Source: a virus. From it: a stretch of DNA of 23,902 nt. Within the stretch, counting starts at the first letter, position 1; each line of letters begins with the position of its first letter. Below, one piece after another: positions 6,104-13,286 of the stretch. Under the pieces are notes generated by a model. That model was not told where the DNA came from. It saw nothing but the letters and a program-made list of their open reading frames with translations, and did not search any database. The DNA is taken from positions 1-23,902 of the IMG/VR virus record IMGVR_UViG_3300042868_003801. One strand, given 5' to 3'. The translations under genes were made by a program, and so were the position numbers.

Positions 6104-6137
6104 TTGCCCAAAAATGCCCTTTTTCTATAAACCTTTG
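6104..6137 (+). promoter_or_regulatory. Possible promoter of the replication gene
   Basis: TTG at 6104-6106 and AACCTTTG at 6130-6137 resemble the Bacteroidota boxes, though the spacing (23) is long and TA is replaced by AA. AAAAATGCCCT (6110-6120) plus ACCTTTGTA is shared with 3163-3187. A start near 6144 would put the ATG at 6150 almost at the transcript end. It is next to palindromes that could act as operators. Confidence 0.4.
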
Positions 6138-6149
6138 TAAAACACGAAA

Positions 6150-8357
6150 ATGAATGTAACGCTAGGAAGAGCAATCAATTTACTGAACTCAGGGTTCAGC
6201 GTAATGCCCATATCCGAGGGTAAAAAGCCTCTGATTTTATGGAAGGAATACCAGACAAAAAGAATAGAAAAGTCAGAATTAGAGAAGCTTGAAGCTAAGA
6301 CCAAAGGATACGGTATTATCACTGGTTATTATAATGTTGAGTGTATAGATGTAGACTTAAAGGTATTTCCTACGATCCAAGACGGAAAGAAGTTCTGGAG
6401 CGACTTTATTTCTTTTATATCTGATTATATTGATGACTTTAATAGAAAGTTTGTTATATATAAGACTATAAATTCTGGTTACCATATTATATATAGATGC
6501 TCTAAGGTCGAAGGCAACAGAAAGCTCGCGACACTCAAGGGACATTCTCAAGCCTTAATTGAAACTAGGGGTACTGGTGGTTATATATATATCTACGATA
6601 ACCAAATCTCGGACTTGTCTTATGAGCAAGTGCAGGAGATCACAGAGCAGGAGCGAGAGATTCTCTTTGGATTGTGCCGATACTTTCACTACGATGAAGC
6701 CAAGGTGGAAGCTAAGGTGGAAAATACAGAGTATAGTGGATTGACTCCTTGGCAGGATTACAATCATAGAAACAGAGTGCTAGATTTGATTGCAAATGAG
6801 TTTACCGCAGTTAAGCATCTGGCGGATCGCATAGTCATAAGAAAAACTAATTCTAAGGATGCTTTGCATGGATTTATCTACAAGGATACAGGTCTCTGTT
6901 ATCTCTTTACTACGGCCACGATTTACCCCCATGAGACGCCTCTGACTCCGTTTAGTATCTACGCTTACAAGTACTTCAATGGAGACTTCTCTGCTGCTGC
7001 TAAGGAGCTGTACAAGGAAGGCTATGGAGAGAGGAAGATCCGCAAGGTAGAGATTGAGAAGATTGATATTCCACAGGAGGATTTGATATTTCCTATTGAT
7101 GTGTTCCCAGATTCATTGCAGAGTTATATTCTGTTAAACCAGAAAACACTTAATCATTCTATTGACTACATGGGATGCTCCTTGCTTTGGCTTCTGTCGC
7201 TCTGCATTGGTAATGCTTGCAAGGTGGAGGTAAAAACAGGTTGGAGAGAGTCTTGCAACATTTGGATTGGCTTGATAGGAAAGGCAGGTTTAGGTAAGAC
7301 TCCTAGTATAAATGCCATAATCTTCCCGATAGCTAAGAAGAATAGCTTTGAGATTAAGCACTTTCAAAATGAGTACAAGAAGTACAAGGAGTACGAACGA
7401 TTGACTGCTAAGGAGAAGAAGGATGTGGAGGAAGTTAAGGAGCCTGTGAGAAAGCAGTTGATAGTAAATGATATCACGGTTGAGGCCTTAGCGGATTTGC
7501 ACGAGGAAAACCAGGTAGGCATTGCGGTATTTAAGGATGAATTGAACGGATGGATTAAGGACATGAATAAGTATAAGCCTGGTTCTGATCTTGAGTTCTG
7601 GCTGTCCTGCTGGTCGAATCAAGCAGCGATTCTGACAAGGAAGACTGCAAAGAGTAGCTTTGTTGCAAGTCCATTGATTCCTGTGCTAGGTGGTATACAA
7701 CCTGGTATATTTTCTCAGATTTCAACCATGGAAAACAAAGACAATGGATTCCTAGACCGATTGCTTGTAAGCTACCCTGATAAGGAGATTGAGCATTACA
7801 ATAAGAACTCGATTGACCAAGAGATATTGGATTGGTACGAGGCTTACATTAGTCAGTTCTATAACTTAGTTAGAAACCAGGTGTTGCAGTACAATAAGTT
7901 CGGTGAGATTGAGAGTAGAATCATTCGATTTGATAGCCAAGCAGATATTGAGTGGGAGCGGATATTCAACAACATCACAGACTTGCAGAACTCTGATGAT
8001 ATATCAGAATATGTAAAGTCGATGTTGAGTAAGCAAAAAGCTTATGTGCCTAGATTTGCTCTGTTAATTAATACCTTGTGGTCATTTGAGACAGGAAAAG
8101 ACTTTGACTTTGTTACTAAGGAAAGTTTGCTCAAGGCAGAAAAATTGAGTAACTACTTTATTGCGATGTCTAAGAAGATTAAGGTCAGTAGCTTGGAGTC
8201 TAATGAGCTTAGTGAGATTATTAGGTCTATGAAGAATGAGTCCATAGAAAAGAAAATCGAGATGATTAATAAGACCATTCCTGATTTTAACCGCTCTGAG
8301 TTAGCAGAGTTATTGAATGTTAGTAGAACAACTATTTATAAACACTTAAATAAATGA
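6150..8357 (+). CDS. PrimPol / DUF3987 replication protein
   Basis: A 735-residue replication protein combining a primase-polymerase and a helicase-like ATPase. Residues 1-190 match bifunctional (AEP) primase-polymerase: VECIDVDLK with D67 and D69, SGYHIIY with H112, and ETRGTGGYIYI near 138-148. After a linker, residues 315-690 follow DUF3987, with Walker A GKAGLGKT at 377-384 and an acidic FKDELNGW strand around 450. The last 25 residues read RSELAELLNVSRTTIYKHLNK, a helix-turn-helix that could bind origin DNA. It sits beside the palindromic repeats and overlaps the next gene by four bases. It would start and drive phage DNA replication. Confidence 0.88.
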   Translation: MNVTLGRAINLLNSGFSVMPISEGKKPLILWKEYQTKRIEKSELEKLEAKTKGYGIITGYYNVECIDVDLKVFPTIQDGKKFWSDFISFISDYIDDFNRKFVIYKTINSGYHIIYRCSKVEGNRKLATLKGHSQALIETRGTGGYIYIYDNQISDLSYEQVQEITEQEREILFGLCRYFHYDEAKVEAKVENTEYSGLTPWQDYNHRNRVLDLIANEFTAVKHLADRIVIRKTNSKDALHGFIYKDTGLCYLFTTATIYPHETPLTPFSIYAYKYFNGDFSAAAKELYKEGYGERKIRKVEIEKIDIPQEDLIFPIDVFPDSLQSYILLNQKTLNHSIDYMGCSLLWLLSLCIGNACKVEVKTGWRESCNIWIGLIGKAGLGKTPSINAIIFPIAKKNSFEIKHFQNEYKKYKEYERLTAKEKKDVEEVKEPVRKQLIVNDITVEALADLHEENQVGIAVFKDELNGWIKDMNKYKPGSDLEFWLSCWSNQAAILTRKTAKSSFVASPLIPVLGGIQPGIFSQISTMENKDNGFLDRLLVSYPDKEIEHYNKNSIDQEILDWYEAYISQFYNLVRNQVLQYNKFGEIESRIIRFDSQADIEWERIFNNITDLQNSDDISEYVKSMLSKQKAYVPRFALLINTLWSFETGKDFDFVTKESLLKAEKLSNYFIAMSKKIKVSSLESNELSEIIRSMKNESIEKKIEMINKTIPDFNRSELAELLNVSRTTIYKHLNK

Positions 8358-8992
8358 GGATTTTAATTGCGTGTGAAGAAAGTCAAGCCGTTACTAAAGA
8401 GTTTAGAAATATGGGAATAGAAGCATACTCATGCGATATTTTAGATCAATCAGGTGGTCACCCAGAATGGCATATTAAAGGTGATGTATTAGATGTAATA
8501 AATCGTGGATGGGATTGTATGATAGCATTCCCTCCATGTACTCACTTAGCTGTAAGTGGAGCAAAACATTTTAAACAGAAAATAGCTGATGGAAGACAAA
8601 AAGAAGGGATTAATTTCTTTATGGAAATGGTAAATGCACCTATTAAGTTTATAGCAGTAGAAAATCCAATAGGAATAATGAGTTCAATTTATAAAAAGCC
8701 AACACAAATTATTCAGCCATATTATTTTGGTGATTCATATTCTAAAACTACTTGTCTATGGTTAAAAGGATTGCCTAAGTTAGTTCACATAAAAGATTCT
8801 CCACTTTTTCCTGAATTAGTTACCCATACTGACAAAGGTGAATTTGTAACATTTTCTAGCGGTAAAAGAATGGCTAAATGGTATTCTGATGCTTTTGGAA
8901 ATGGTAATATTAGAAGTAAAACTTTCCCAGGAATAGCCAAGGCTATGGCTACACAATGGGGTAACTATTTAAACAATTTGAACAATGATTGA
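8354..8992 (+). CDS. DNA cytosine C5-methyltransferase-like protein, compact
   Basis: A 212-residue protein with the core of C5-cytosine methyltransferases. The cofactor loop is ILIACEESQAVT (residues 3-14), SCDI gives the acidic end of strand 2, AFPPCTHLAVSG (58-69) carries the catalytic PPC cysteine at 62, and AVENP (101-105) is the ENV-like motif. It lacks a visible large target-recognition domain, and is shorter than host Dcm enzymes; such compact forms are frequent in phages. It may methylate phage DNA against host restriction. Its codons are more AT-rich than the flanking replication gene, hinting at separate acquisition. It overlaps its upstream neighbour by four and downstream by eight bases. 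Confidence 0.75.
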   Translation: MRILIACEESQAVTKEFRNMGIEAYSCDILDQSGGHPEWHIKGDVLDVINRGWDCMIAFPPCTHLAVSGAKHFKQKIADGRQKEGINFFMEMVNAPIKFIAVENPIGIMSSIYKKPTQIIQPYYFGDSYSKTTCLWLKGLPKLVHIKDSPLFPELVTHTDKGEFVTFSSGKRMAKWYSDAFGNGNIRSKTFPGIAKAMATQWGNYLNNLNND

Positions 8993-9206
8993 AGCACTAG
9001 ACGAAGTATCAGAAATCCCATTTGATGTATTCTGGGATAAGTTTAATGAAGCAAGACCTGGAGATTACGATAAGACATACACCCAAGGGATATGGCTAAA
9101 AATGAGAGAAGCAAATAGGGTACTTGCATTTGAATACTTATGCAGGTTTGGAACAGATTATTATTGGCCACATCACCATTTAGATGCATTTGATTTACCC
9201 TTCTAA
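8985..9206 (+). CDS. Small hypothetical protein ending in DLPF
   Basis: A 73-residue acidic protein (MIEALDEVSEIPFDVFWDKF...) with several Trp and Tyr residues, a His-rich WPHHH, and the C-terminus DAFDLPF. Acidic residues ending in DLPF match the tip of single-strand binding proteins that recruits repair and replication partners, and the SSB-like protein at 9746 ends the same way. It overlaps the methyltransferase by eight bases. No fold recognised; a role at the replication fork is inferred from the tail and neighbours. Confidence 0.6.
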   Translation: MIEALDEVSEIPFDVFWDKFNEARPGDYDKTYTQGIWLKMREANRVLAFEYLCRFGTDYYWPHHHLDAFDLPF

Positions 9207-9230
9207 TTTACCCACCCCCCCCTATTTAAT

Positions 9231-9713
9231 ATGAAACCACTAGACATTCTAAAACAGCTAAAACAAGAGTCGATGCTAGAATCATATCCTAATGTGCCAA
9301 AGTATGCTATTTCAGCACCCAAGTACGAGGATAAGACAGCCAATGGACTAACCAAGTGCGTCAAGGAGTTCTTAGAGCTTAGCGGATACCAAGCAGAGCG
9401 AATCAACACAATGGGTAGGCCAATAGACAACCGAAAGCAAGTAACCGATGTAATTGGTAGAACAAAGACCATAGGTTCAATGACATGGGGCAAGTCAACA
9501 GCAACCAAAGGATCAGCCGATATTTCAGCTACAATCCTTGGCAGGTCTGTAAAGATTGAGGTAAAGATAGGCAGAGACAGACAGTCAGATGATCAGAAAA
9601 TATACCAAGAAGCTATCGAAAGGTCTGGAGGTCACTACTGGATAGTCAAAAACTTTGATGACTTCTATAAAAAATATGAAAATTTTCTTTTATCCAATAA
9701 ATCAATAACTTAA
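9231..9713 (+). CDS. PD-(D/E)XK nuclease, VRR-NUC-like
   Basis: A 160-residue nuclease. Residues 94-97 read GSAD, then IEVKIGRDRQS (109-119) supplies the E-x-K pair (E110, K112) and a downstream Q; GGHYWIVKNFDDF closes the domain. This is the VRR-NUC-like arrangement found in phage and repair enzymes with structure-specific or Holliday-junction activity. The N-terminal 90 residues contain KCVKEFLELSGYQAERINT, a typical opening for this family. It stands between the DLPF protein and the SSB-like protein, suggesting work on replication or recombination intermediates. Confidence 0.75.
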   Translation: MKPLDILKQLKQESMLESYPNVPKYAISAPKYEDKTANGLTKCVKEFLELSGYQAERINTMGRPIDNRKQVTDVIGRTKTIGSMTWGKSTATKGSADISATILGRSVKIEVKIGRDRQSDDQKIYQEAIERSGGHYWIVKNFDDFYKKYENFLLSNKSIT

Positions 9714-9745
9714 TATTACAAGACAAACCAAAAACAAACAAAACA

Positions 9746-10060
9746 ATGGCAAATTTATCAGAAATCTTCCTAAAGCAGGAAACACTAGAAACCCTACTTA
9801 CCACCGTTAAGGCAAAGGGTTTAAAAGGAGTCTCTCTAACCATTTCTATGAACGATGAGGCTAACGATTACGGTCAGAATGTTCAATCCTATGTCTCACA
9901 GACAAAAGAGGATAGAGAGGCTAAAAAGCCAAAATTTTGGACGGGTTCAGGCAAAGTATTTTGGTCTGATGGCAAACCAGCGATGGCGGTAGAAAAAAAG
10001 CAAGCACATCAATCTAAAGCTCAATATGCCGAGAAAGAAAGCAGCGACCTACCATTCTAA
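9746..10060 (+). CDS. SSB-like protein with DLPF tip
   Basis: A 104-residue protein with LKGVSLTISMNDEANDYGQN, a beta-strand segment, then YVSQTKEDREAKKPK, GSGKVFWSDGK and the acidic C-terminal tip SSDLPF. The tip is the standard partner-binding end of single-strand DNA-binding proteins, and short proteins of this type lie in replication regions of Bacteroidota phages. An OB-fold is not evident by eye, so the assignment rests on the tail, size and position. It probably binds single strands during replication with the PrimPol protein. Confidence 0.65.
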   Translation: MANLSEIFLKQETLETLLTTVKAKGLKGVSLTISMNDEANDYGQNVQSYVSQTKEDREAKKPKFWTGSGKVFWSDGKPAMAVEKKQAHQSKAQYAEKESSDLPF

Positions 10061-10286
10061 ATTAATACTGAAGCGTAGGTTTATTAATAAGCTGAACGAA
10101 TACACAGAATGGCAAGACATCGGACATGGAGAGTTTATCTCCATGGAAGATGTCCAGGACAAAATCAAACTGCTGATTCAGAACTATAAGAATAAACACA
10201 TGGAAGTACACTTTGAAATTAATGGTAAATTGTTAGACTTTAATGGAAATGAAATATCACATCCAATTAAATTTACTCCAAAATGA
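10026..10286 (+). CDS. Small basic hypothetical protein
   Basis: An 86-residue product (MPRKKAATYHSKLILKRRFI...) with a strongly basic N-terminus, a helical middle and a strand-rich end. Its first 35 bases overlap the SSB-like gene, so a later start is possible; the stop overlaps the next ATG (ATGA at 10283-10286). No family recognised. Confidence 0.55.
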   Translation: MPRKKAATYHSKLILKRRFINKLNEYTEWQDIGHGEFISMEDVQDKIKLLIQNYKNKHMEVHFEINGKLLDFNGNEISHPIKFTPK

Positions 10287-10450
10287 AAAGGCATCTTTTG
10301 CAGTTACTTAAATTTATAAATATAGCGTTAGGTTTTATGACCTGCCTATATTTAATAACTAAGTCTCTTGGGATGTTTGCATTGGTACTTGCTCTTTTCA
10401 TCACTTATTTAAATATCATTATTGATGAAATACTCAAAGGAACAGATTAA
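10283..10450 (+). CDS. Small two-helix membrane protein
   Basis: A 55-residue product with a basic front (MKRHLLQLLKF), two hydrophobic stretches (INIALGFMTCLYLI and FALVLALFITYLNIIID) separated by KSLG, and an acidic end. Two helices with a short turn give a hairpin topology. It begins inside the previous stop and overlaps the next gene by 26 bases. Function unknown; holin-like size, but it is far from the lysis cassette. Confidence 0.5.
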   Translation: MKRHLLQLLKFINIALGFMTCLYLITKSLGMFALVLALFITYLNIIIDEILKGTD

Positions 10451-10655
10451 AAGAGCAGTTCGATCCTGCGTATGTTGCCAAAACAATGGTTTAAAAGTAC
10501 ATCTTGACATGGAAGATCACTCAGATGCAGGAGAAATTCTATACAACTATTTCTGCGGTGTTCCCGAACCAAGACTCAGCGAACTACTACAGAACCCCAG
10601 GTACATACTAAAACTAGAACTTATACAAAGACACTTACACCACAACTACAAATGA
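10425..10655 (+). CDS. Small hypothetical protein with Cys pair
   Basis: A 76-residue protein (MKYSKEQIKRAVRSCVCCQNN...) with C-x-CC near residues 15-18 and YFCGVPEPR further on, followed by LSELLQNPRYILKLELIQRH. The cysteines could bind metal. ATG at 10425 is preferred to the TTG three bases upstream. Its stop overlaps the next start (ATGA at 10652-10655). No family recognised. Confidence 0.55.
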   Translation: MKYSKEQIKRAVRSCVCCQNNGLKVHLDMEDHSDAGEILYNYFCGVPEPRLSELLQNPRYILKLELIQRHLHHNYK

Positions 10656-10843
10656 TAAAATATAAATTTGAAGAATTAGACTTTCATGTCGAATCAGAAT
10701 CAGGAAAATTAATTATTGATTACGTTGAAAACGTAGCTGAAATAGAAAACCACGTTGCAATAGAGCTTATTGAAATATTAAGGCAAAAGCTTTATTTGCA
10801 CAAAGAACAAAAGGAAAGTGTAATTAAACGATTGTTTAAATAA
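10652..10843 (+). CDS. Small hypothetical protein
   Basis: A 63-residue acidic product (MIKYKFEELDFHVESESGKL...) ending in a basic RLFK. Its last base is shared with the ATG of the next gene, consistent with coupled translation. No family recognised. Confidence 0.55.
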   Translation: MIKYKFEELDFHVESESGKLIIDYVENVAEIENHVAIELIEILRQKLYLHKEQKESVIKRLFK

Positions 10844-11097
10844 TGGAAGAAGCTCAAGTACTCAATCCCTTTGGATACCTATCTGCTACCAAGGTACTCG
10901 ATGAAAACCGAAAATCTAGTGAGTGGTGGATAGAATACATTTCTATCAATCAAGTAGTAGCTGAAAACGAATTCTATGTTCTATTTGGAGATGGGTTACT
11001 TGTTAAAAAAGGAAGGTCTAAGTTTACGACTAGCCAGTATTTAAAATCAGAGAAGTTTGTATCGTTTAAGCAATTTTTGGCACTATGTAAGAATTAG
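10843..11097 (+). CDS. Small hypothetical protein
   Basis: An 84-residue product (MEEAQVLNPFGYLSATKVLD...) with aromatic strands (SEWWIEYISIN, EFYVLFGDGLLVKK) and a C-terminal helix. It ends the run of overlapping genes before the tRNA region. No family recognised. Confidence 0.6.
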   Translation: MEEAQVLNPFGYLSATKVLDENRKSSEWWIEYISINQVVAENEFYVLFGDGLLVKKGRSKFTTSQYLKSEKFVSFKQFLALCKN

Positions 11098-11115
11098 TGC
11101 CAAAGTATAGTAACT

Positions 11116-11219
11116 AGTCAGGTGGTGGAATGAAGACACACATTGGAACTGCTTGTAAAAGTAATGGCACATTGAGATATCCTTAGATGTGCGTGCATGT
11201 TCGAATCATGCCCTGACTA
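11116..11219 (+). tRNA. Class II tRNA-like gene with aberrant anticodon arm
   Basis: Acceptor strands AGTCAGG (11116-11122) and CCTGACT (11212-11218) pair perfectly, the T arm GCATG-TTCGAAT-CATGC (11195-11211) is canonical, and a long variable arm GCACAT/ATGTGC (11167-11192) marks the Leu/Ser/Tyr class. The D arm (GTG...CAC) lacks the usual GG pair. The anticodon arm fits only as CATTG/TAATG around a 16-base loop, within which TTGTAAA would read as anticodon GTA (Tyr). It shares its acceptor stem with the tRNA-Ile downstream. It may be a decayed tRNA, an unusual tRNA, or a tRNA mimic. No CCA is encoded. Confidence 0.5.
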
Positions 11220-11275
11220 CCTACGTTTTTTGAGAACCACGTTAAACAGATGACAGCTTGGAAAGACGAGCACAT

Positions 11276-11349
11276 AGTCAGGTAGCGCAATTGGTTAGCG
11301 CACCGCTCTGATACAGCGGGGGTTGTAGGTTCAATTCCTACCCTGACTA
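11276..11349 (+). tRNA. tRNA-Ile (GAT)
   Basis: A complete 74-base cloverleaf: acceptor AGTCAGG/CCTGACT, D arm GCGC/GCGC, anticodon stem CCGCT/AGCGG with loop CTGATAC (anticodon GAT), T arm GTAGG-TTCAATT-CCTAC, discriminator A. CCA is not encoded. The anticodon loop has the conserved T33 and A37. It would supply isoleucine for AUC/AUU codons. Confidence 0.92.
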
Positions 11350-11350
11350 C

Positions 11351-11408
11351 AAGGCTAAGCGATCCCACCTGCCTACAATTGGGATGTGAGTTGTTAGTAG
11401 GTAGCCTT
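11351..11408 (+). ncRNA. Possible pseudoknotted RNA element after the tRNAs
   Basis: Outer stem AAGGCTA (11351-11357) pairs with TAGCCTT (11402-11408). Inside, ATCCCA (11362-11367) pairs with TGGGAT (11380-11385), and CCTAC in that loop (11372-11376) can pair with GTAGG (11397-11401), giving an H-type pseudoknot closed by the outer stem. It starts two bases after tRNA-Ile. It could be a 3' processing signal, a terminator-like stop (TTTCTT follows) or a leader for the gene at 11444. Structure is read by eye only. Confidence 0.35.
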
Positions 11409-11443
11409 TCTTATTACGGCATAAATGCCACAATTAAAACAAT

Positions 11444-11731
11444 ATGATACCACCTTTTGCAATCCAGGTAGAAGAAGTTCTAGATCAGATTCATAAAATG
11501 CTTATCGAGAAGAATCGTAAGTATGGAAACTCTGCATTAGAACCTCTCGGAGTGTTTAGTCAGTTGTCCGCAAAACAAGGACTACTGATTCGCATTGATG
11601 ATAAGCTAAAGCGAATTAAAAACGGAAGCTTAGAGAAAGACGATGAGGATGTGGTAAACGACTTGATTGGTTACCTTGTCCTGCTGAAGATCAGCGATAA
11701 TGTAAAGTATTTTTTACAAAATGCACAATAA
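11444..11731 (+). CDS. DUF1599-like (nucleotide modification associated) protein
   Basis: A 95-residue protein that follows the DUF1599 pattern: KMLIEKNRKYGNSALEPLGV, then LSAKQGLLIRIDDKLKRIKN and EKDDEDVVNDLIGYLVLLKI. The domain is known from phages and is associated with nucleotide or DNA-base metabolism; its chemistry is unclear. The acidic positions (DDKL, DED, ND) could coordinate metal as in MazG-type all-alpha pyrophosphatases, to which it looks similar. It is the first gene after the tRNA region. Confidence 0.7.
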   Translation: MIPPFAIQVEEVLDQIHKMLIEKNRKYGNSALEPLGVFSQLSAKQGLLIRIDDKLKRIKNGSLEKDDEDVVNDLIGYLVLLKISDNVKYFLQNAQ

Positions 11732-11772
11732 ATGTGTAATATATTGCACATTAACCTAGTTTTTACCACTTA

Positions 11773-11982
11773 ATGAATAAAATCATGCCAGATATTACAA
11801 TGTGCCTAGGGACAAACTGTCCCTACAAAGAAAGTTGCTACAGATTTACCGCTAAGCCAAGCGAGTATATGCAATCCTATTTTATAAATCCACCATTTAA
11901 GGATGGCAAATGCGATATGTATTGGGGAGACCTAGCAGAGTCTATTTGGGGTCAGATTCAGGATATTGTTAAAAAGAAGTAA
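11773..11982 (+). CDS. Small four-cysteine protein
   Basis: A 69-residue protein with C11, C16, C22 and C47 (TMCLGTNCPYKESCYRFTA, then DGKCDMYWG), the layout of a small metal-binding phage protein with the common YF-x-PPF segment between the cysteines. The ATG at 11773 or that at 11785 may be used. It is the last plus-strand gene before the convergent late genes. Role unknown. Confidence 0.7.
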   Translation: MNKIMPDITMCLGTNCPYKESCYRFTAKPSEYMQSYFINPPFKDGKCDMYWGDLAESIWGQIQDIVKKK

Positions 11983-12111
11983 GATTTTAGTAAAAATTCA
12001 TGCAACTGTAGACAAAATGTCGACGGTTGGTCCCAAATATTGTCGATTTTTGTTACGGATTTATGTAAAAAGGTAACAAACAATTCGGAATTAAACCGAA
12101 TAGCAACTTAT

Positions 12112-12137
12112 AAGTTCACAAATTGGGAACTTTTATT
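12112..12137 (+). terminator. Probable terminator between convergent operons
   Basis: AAGTTC (12112-12117) pairs with GAACTT (12127-12132) around ACAAATTGG, followed by TTATT. Upstream, TTCGG-AATTAAA-CCGAA (12084-12100) offers a second hairpin. Together they fill the 160-base gap between the last plus gene (11982) and the last minus gene (12143). The rest of the gap (11983-12080) shows no gene. Confidence 0.55.
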
Positions 12138-12142
12138 AACCT

Positions 12143-12691
12143 TTAGAATAACTTTTTAGCAATTCCGATTTGGTGAACTTTTTCCAAAGGTTGATATTGA
12201 TAGCTAAACAAATATTTGTTATCCAGGTAGCTAACCGATGCGCTCGGCTGGATCAATGAATTAACCCCAGCACCAAGGTAAATTCCTTTCGCTTTTTTAA
12301 CGATTGTCTCGGTTTTTGTCTCCGTAATAGTATTCGTAACCACGGGTATCTTATAATCGTTCGTAGCGGTCATTTTAAGCACTTCTCCGAGGACTTCTCC
12401 GCTTAGATGGGTACTTCCATACTCCGAAGGAATGGAGGTCTTAAACAGGCTTATTTGAGGCTTGTAGTCTACAAGGATTGTATCCCTAATAATCTGTGAT
12501 TTTATCCACTTTTTTGGCACATAAACTGTGTCTTTGACCTCCACAATTAAAGTGTCCGTTTTTGTCACGGTTTCAAATTTGTAAACAGTCTCCTGCTCAG
12601 GCTTTGGGAAGAAGATAAATGCAGCTATGACCCCTCCTAAAAAAGAGATAAGCGCAATTCTGATTTTCTGGTTGTCGGTTGAAAATTCCAT
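12143..12691 (-). CDS. Membrane-anchored protein with C-terminal beta segment; spanin candidate
   Basis: A 182-residue protein resembling the DUF6808-type proteins of Bacteroidota phages. It has one N-terminal transmembrane helix (residues 11-28, IRIALISFLGGVIAAFIF), a Thr/Val-rich stretch with KTDTLIVEVKDTVYVPKK, and a final 50 residues of alternating strands (KGIYLGAGVNSL, PSASVSYLDN, KYLFSYQYQPL, KVHQIGIAKKLF) ending in Phe. An inner-membrane anchor plus an outer-membrane-barrel-like end could bridge both membranes, as spanins do. It is the last gene of the lysis cassette, overlapping its upstream neighbour by one base. The spanin role is inferred. Confidence 0.5.
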   Translation of the reverse strand: MEFSTDNQKIRIALISFLGGVIAAFIFFPKPEQETVYKFETVTKTDTLIVEVKDTVYVPKKWIKSQIIRDTILVDYKPQISLFKTSIPSEYGSTHLSGEVLGEVLKMTATNDYKIPVVTNTITETKTETIVKKAKGIYLGAGVNSLIQPSASVSYLDNKYLFSYQYQPLEKVHQIGIAKKLF

Positions 12692-12912
12692 TATTGCTCT
12701 ATAAATAAATTGTCCTGCTCAAGTATTTTACGCAATTCCTTTCGGCAATAATCGTAAGCCTTGTAAGTTTCATCGGTTAATTCTTTGTACTTCATCTCTG
12801 ATCTTAGAAGCTGGTCAAAGTCCCAGATTGCGCTCTTATAGTTATGGCCGTTTATTGCCGCTTGAAAATCGTCGTTTTCTTCGGGTAAATAGTATTCAAG
12901 TATTGCTTTCAT
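12691..12912 (-). CDS. Small acidic phage protein
   Basis: A 73-residue acidic protein (MKAILEYYLPEENDDFQAAI...) with KSAIWDFDQLLRSEMKY, a sequence style common to many short uncharacterised phage proteins. Its start overlaps the stop of the endolysin gene by four bases. Family members are seen widely next to varied phage modules; function unknown. Confidence 0.65.
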   Translation of the reverse strand: MKAILEYYLPEENDDFQAAINGHNYKSAIWDFDQLLRSEMKYKELTDETYKAYDYCRKELRKILEQDNLFIEQ

Positions 12913-13286
12913 ATTTTCCAGCGTGCTTTAGTTCCTCTAATATCATAATGAATCCAAGTTCGGTAAATTCCCAAACCGCCTTCTTTAATTTTGCCATCCT
13001 TAATCAATAGCTCTATTGCCTTTGCAACGTCTTCGGGTTTCATTTTTGCAACCTGAATGTCGGCAGCCATGCCAAGAACGTGGTAACTGTTTAAAGAACC
13101 ACCAATTTTAGCATTGTGTTCTTTGCTTCTAAACCCTGAAGTAATACGTATTGGCTGGCCCAAATGCTTACGTAGAGCCTCCAAGTTTTTAGCTAACTCG
13201 GTCAAGTTTTTAAGCACGTCATTTGTTGGCGCCGTACCGTCAGCGCTGGCAAATTCGTCGAGGCTAAAGTTTGTCGAAAGTTTCAT
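12909..13286 (-). CDS. M15-family peptidase endolysin
   Basis: A 125-residue murein peptidase (Peptidase_M15_3, D-Ala-D-Ala carboxypeptidase fold). Conserved segments are ITSGFRSKEHN (48-58), SYHVLGMAADI (67-77) with zinc ligands H69 and D76, and WIHYDIRG (111-118) with H113. No signal peptide or extra binding domain is seen, so export across the inner membrane would depend on a holin. It lies between the phosphoesterase and small acidic gene with four-base overlaps on both sides. This is the lysis enzyme. Confidence 0.88.
   Translation of the reverse strand: MKLSTNFSLDEFASADGTAPTNDVLKNLTELAKNLEALRKHLGQPIRITSGFRSKEHNAKIGGSLNSYHVLGMAADIQVAKMKPEDVAKAIELLIKDGKIKEGGLGIYRTWIHYDIRGTKARWKI

Noticed and set aside
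11183-11368. Minus-strand frame with a VRVGIEPTTPAVSERCANQL-type sequence
   Set aside because: This is the well-known spurious translation of an antisense tRNA; it covers tRNA-Ile.
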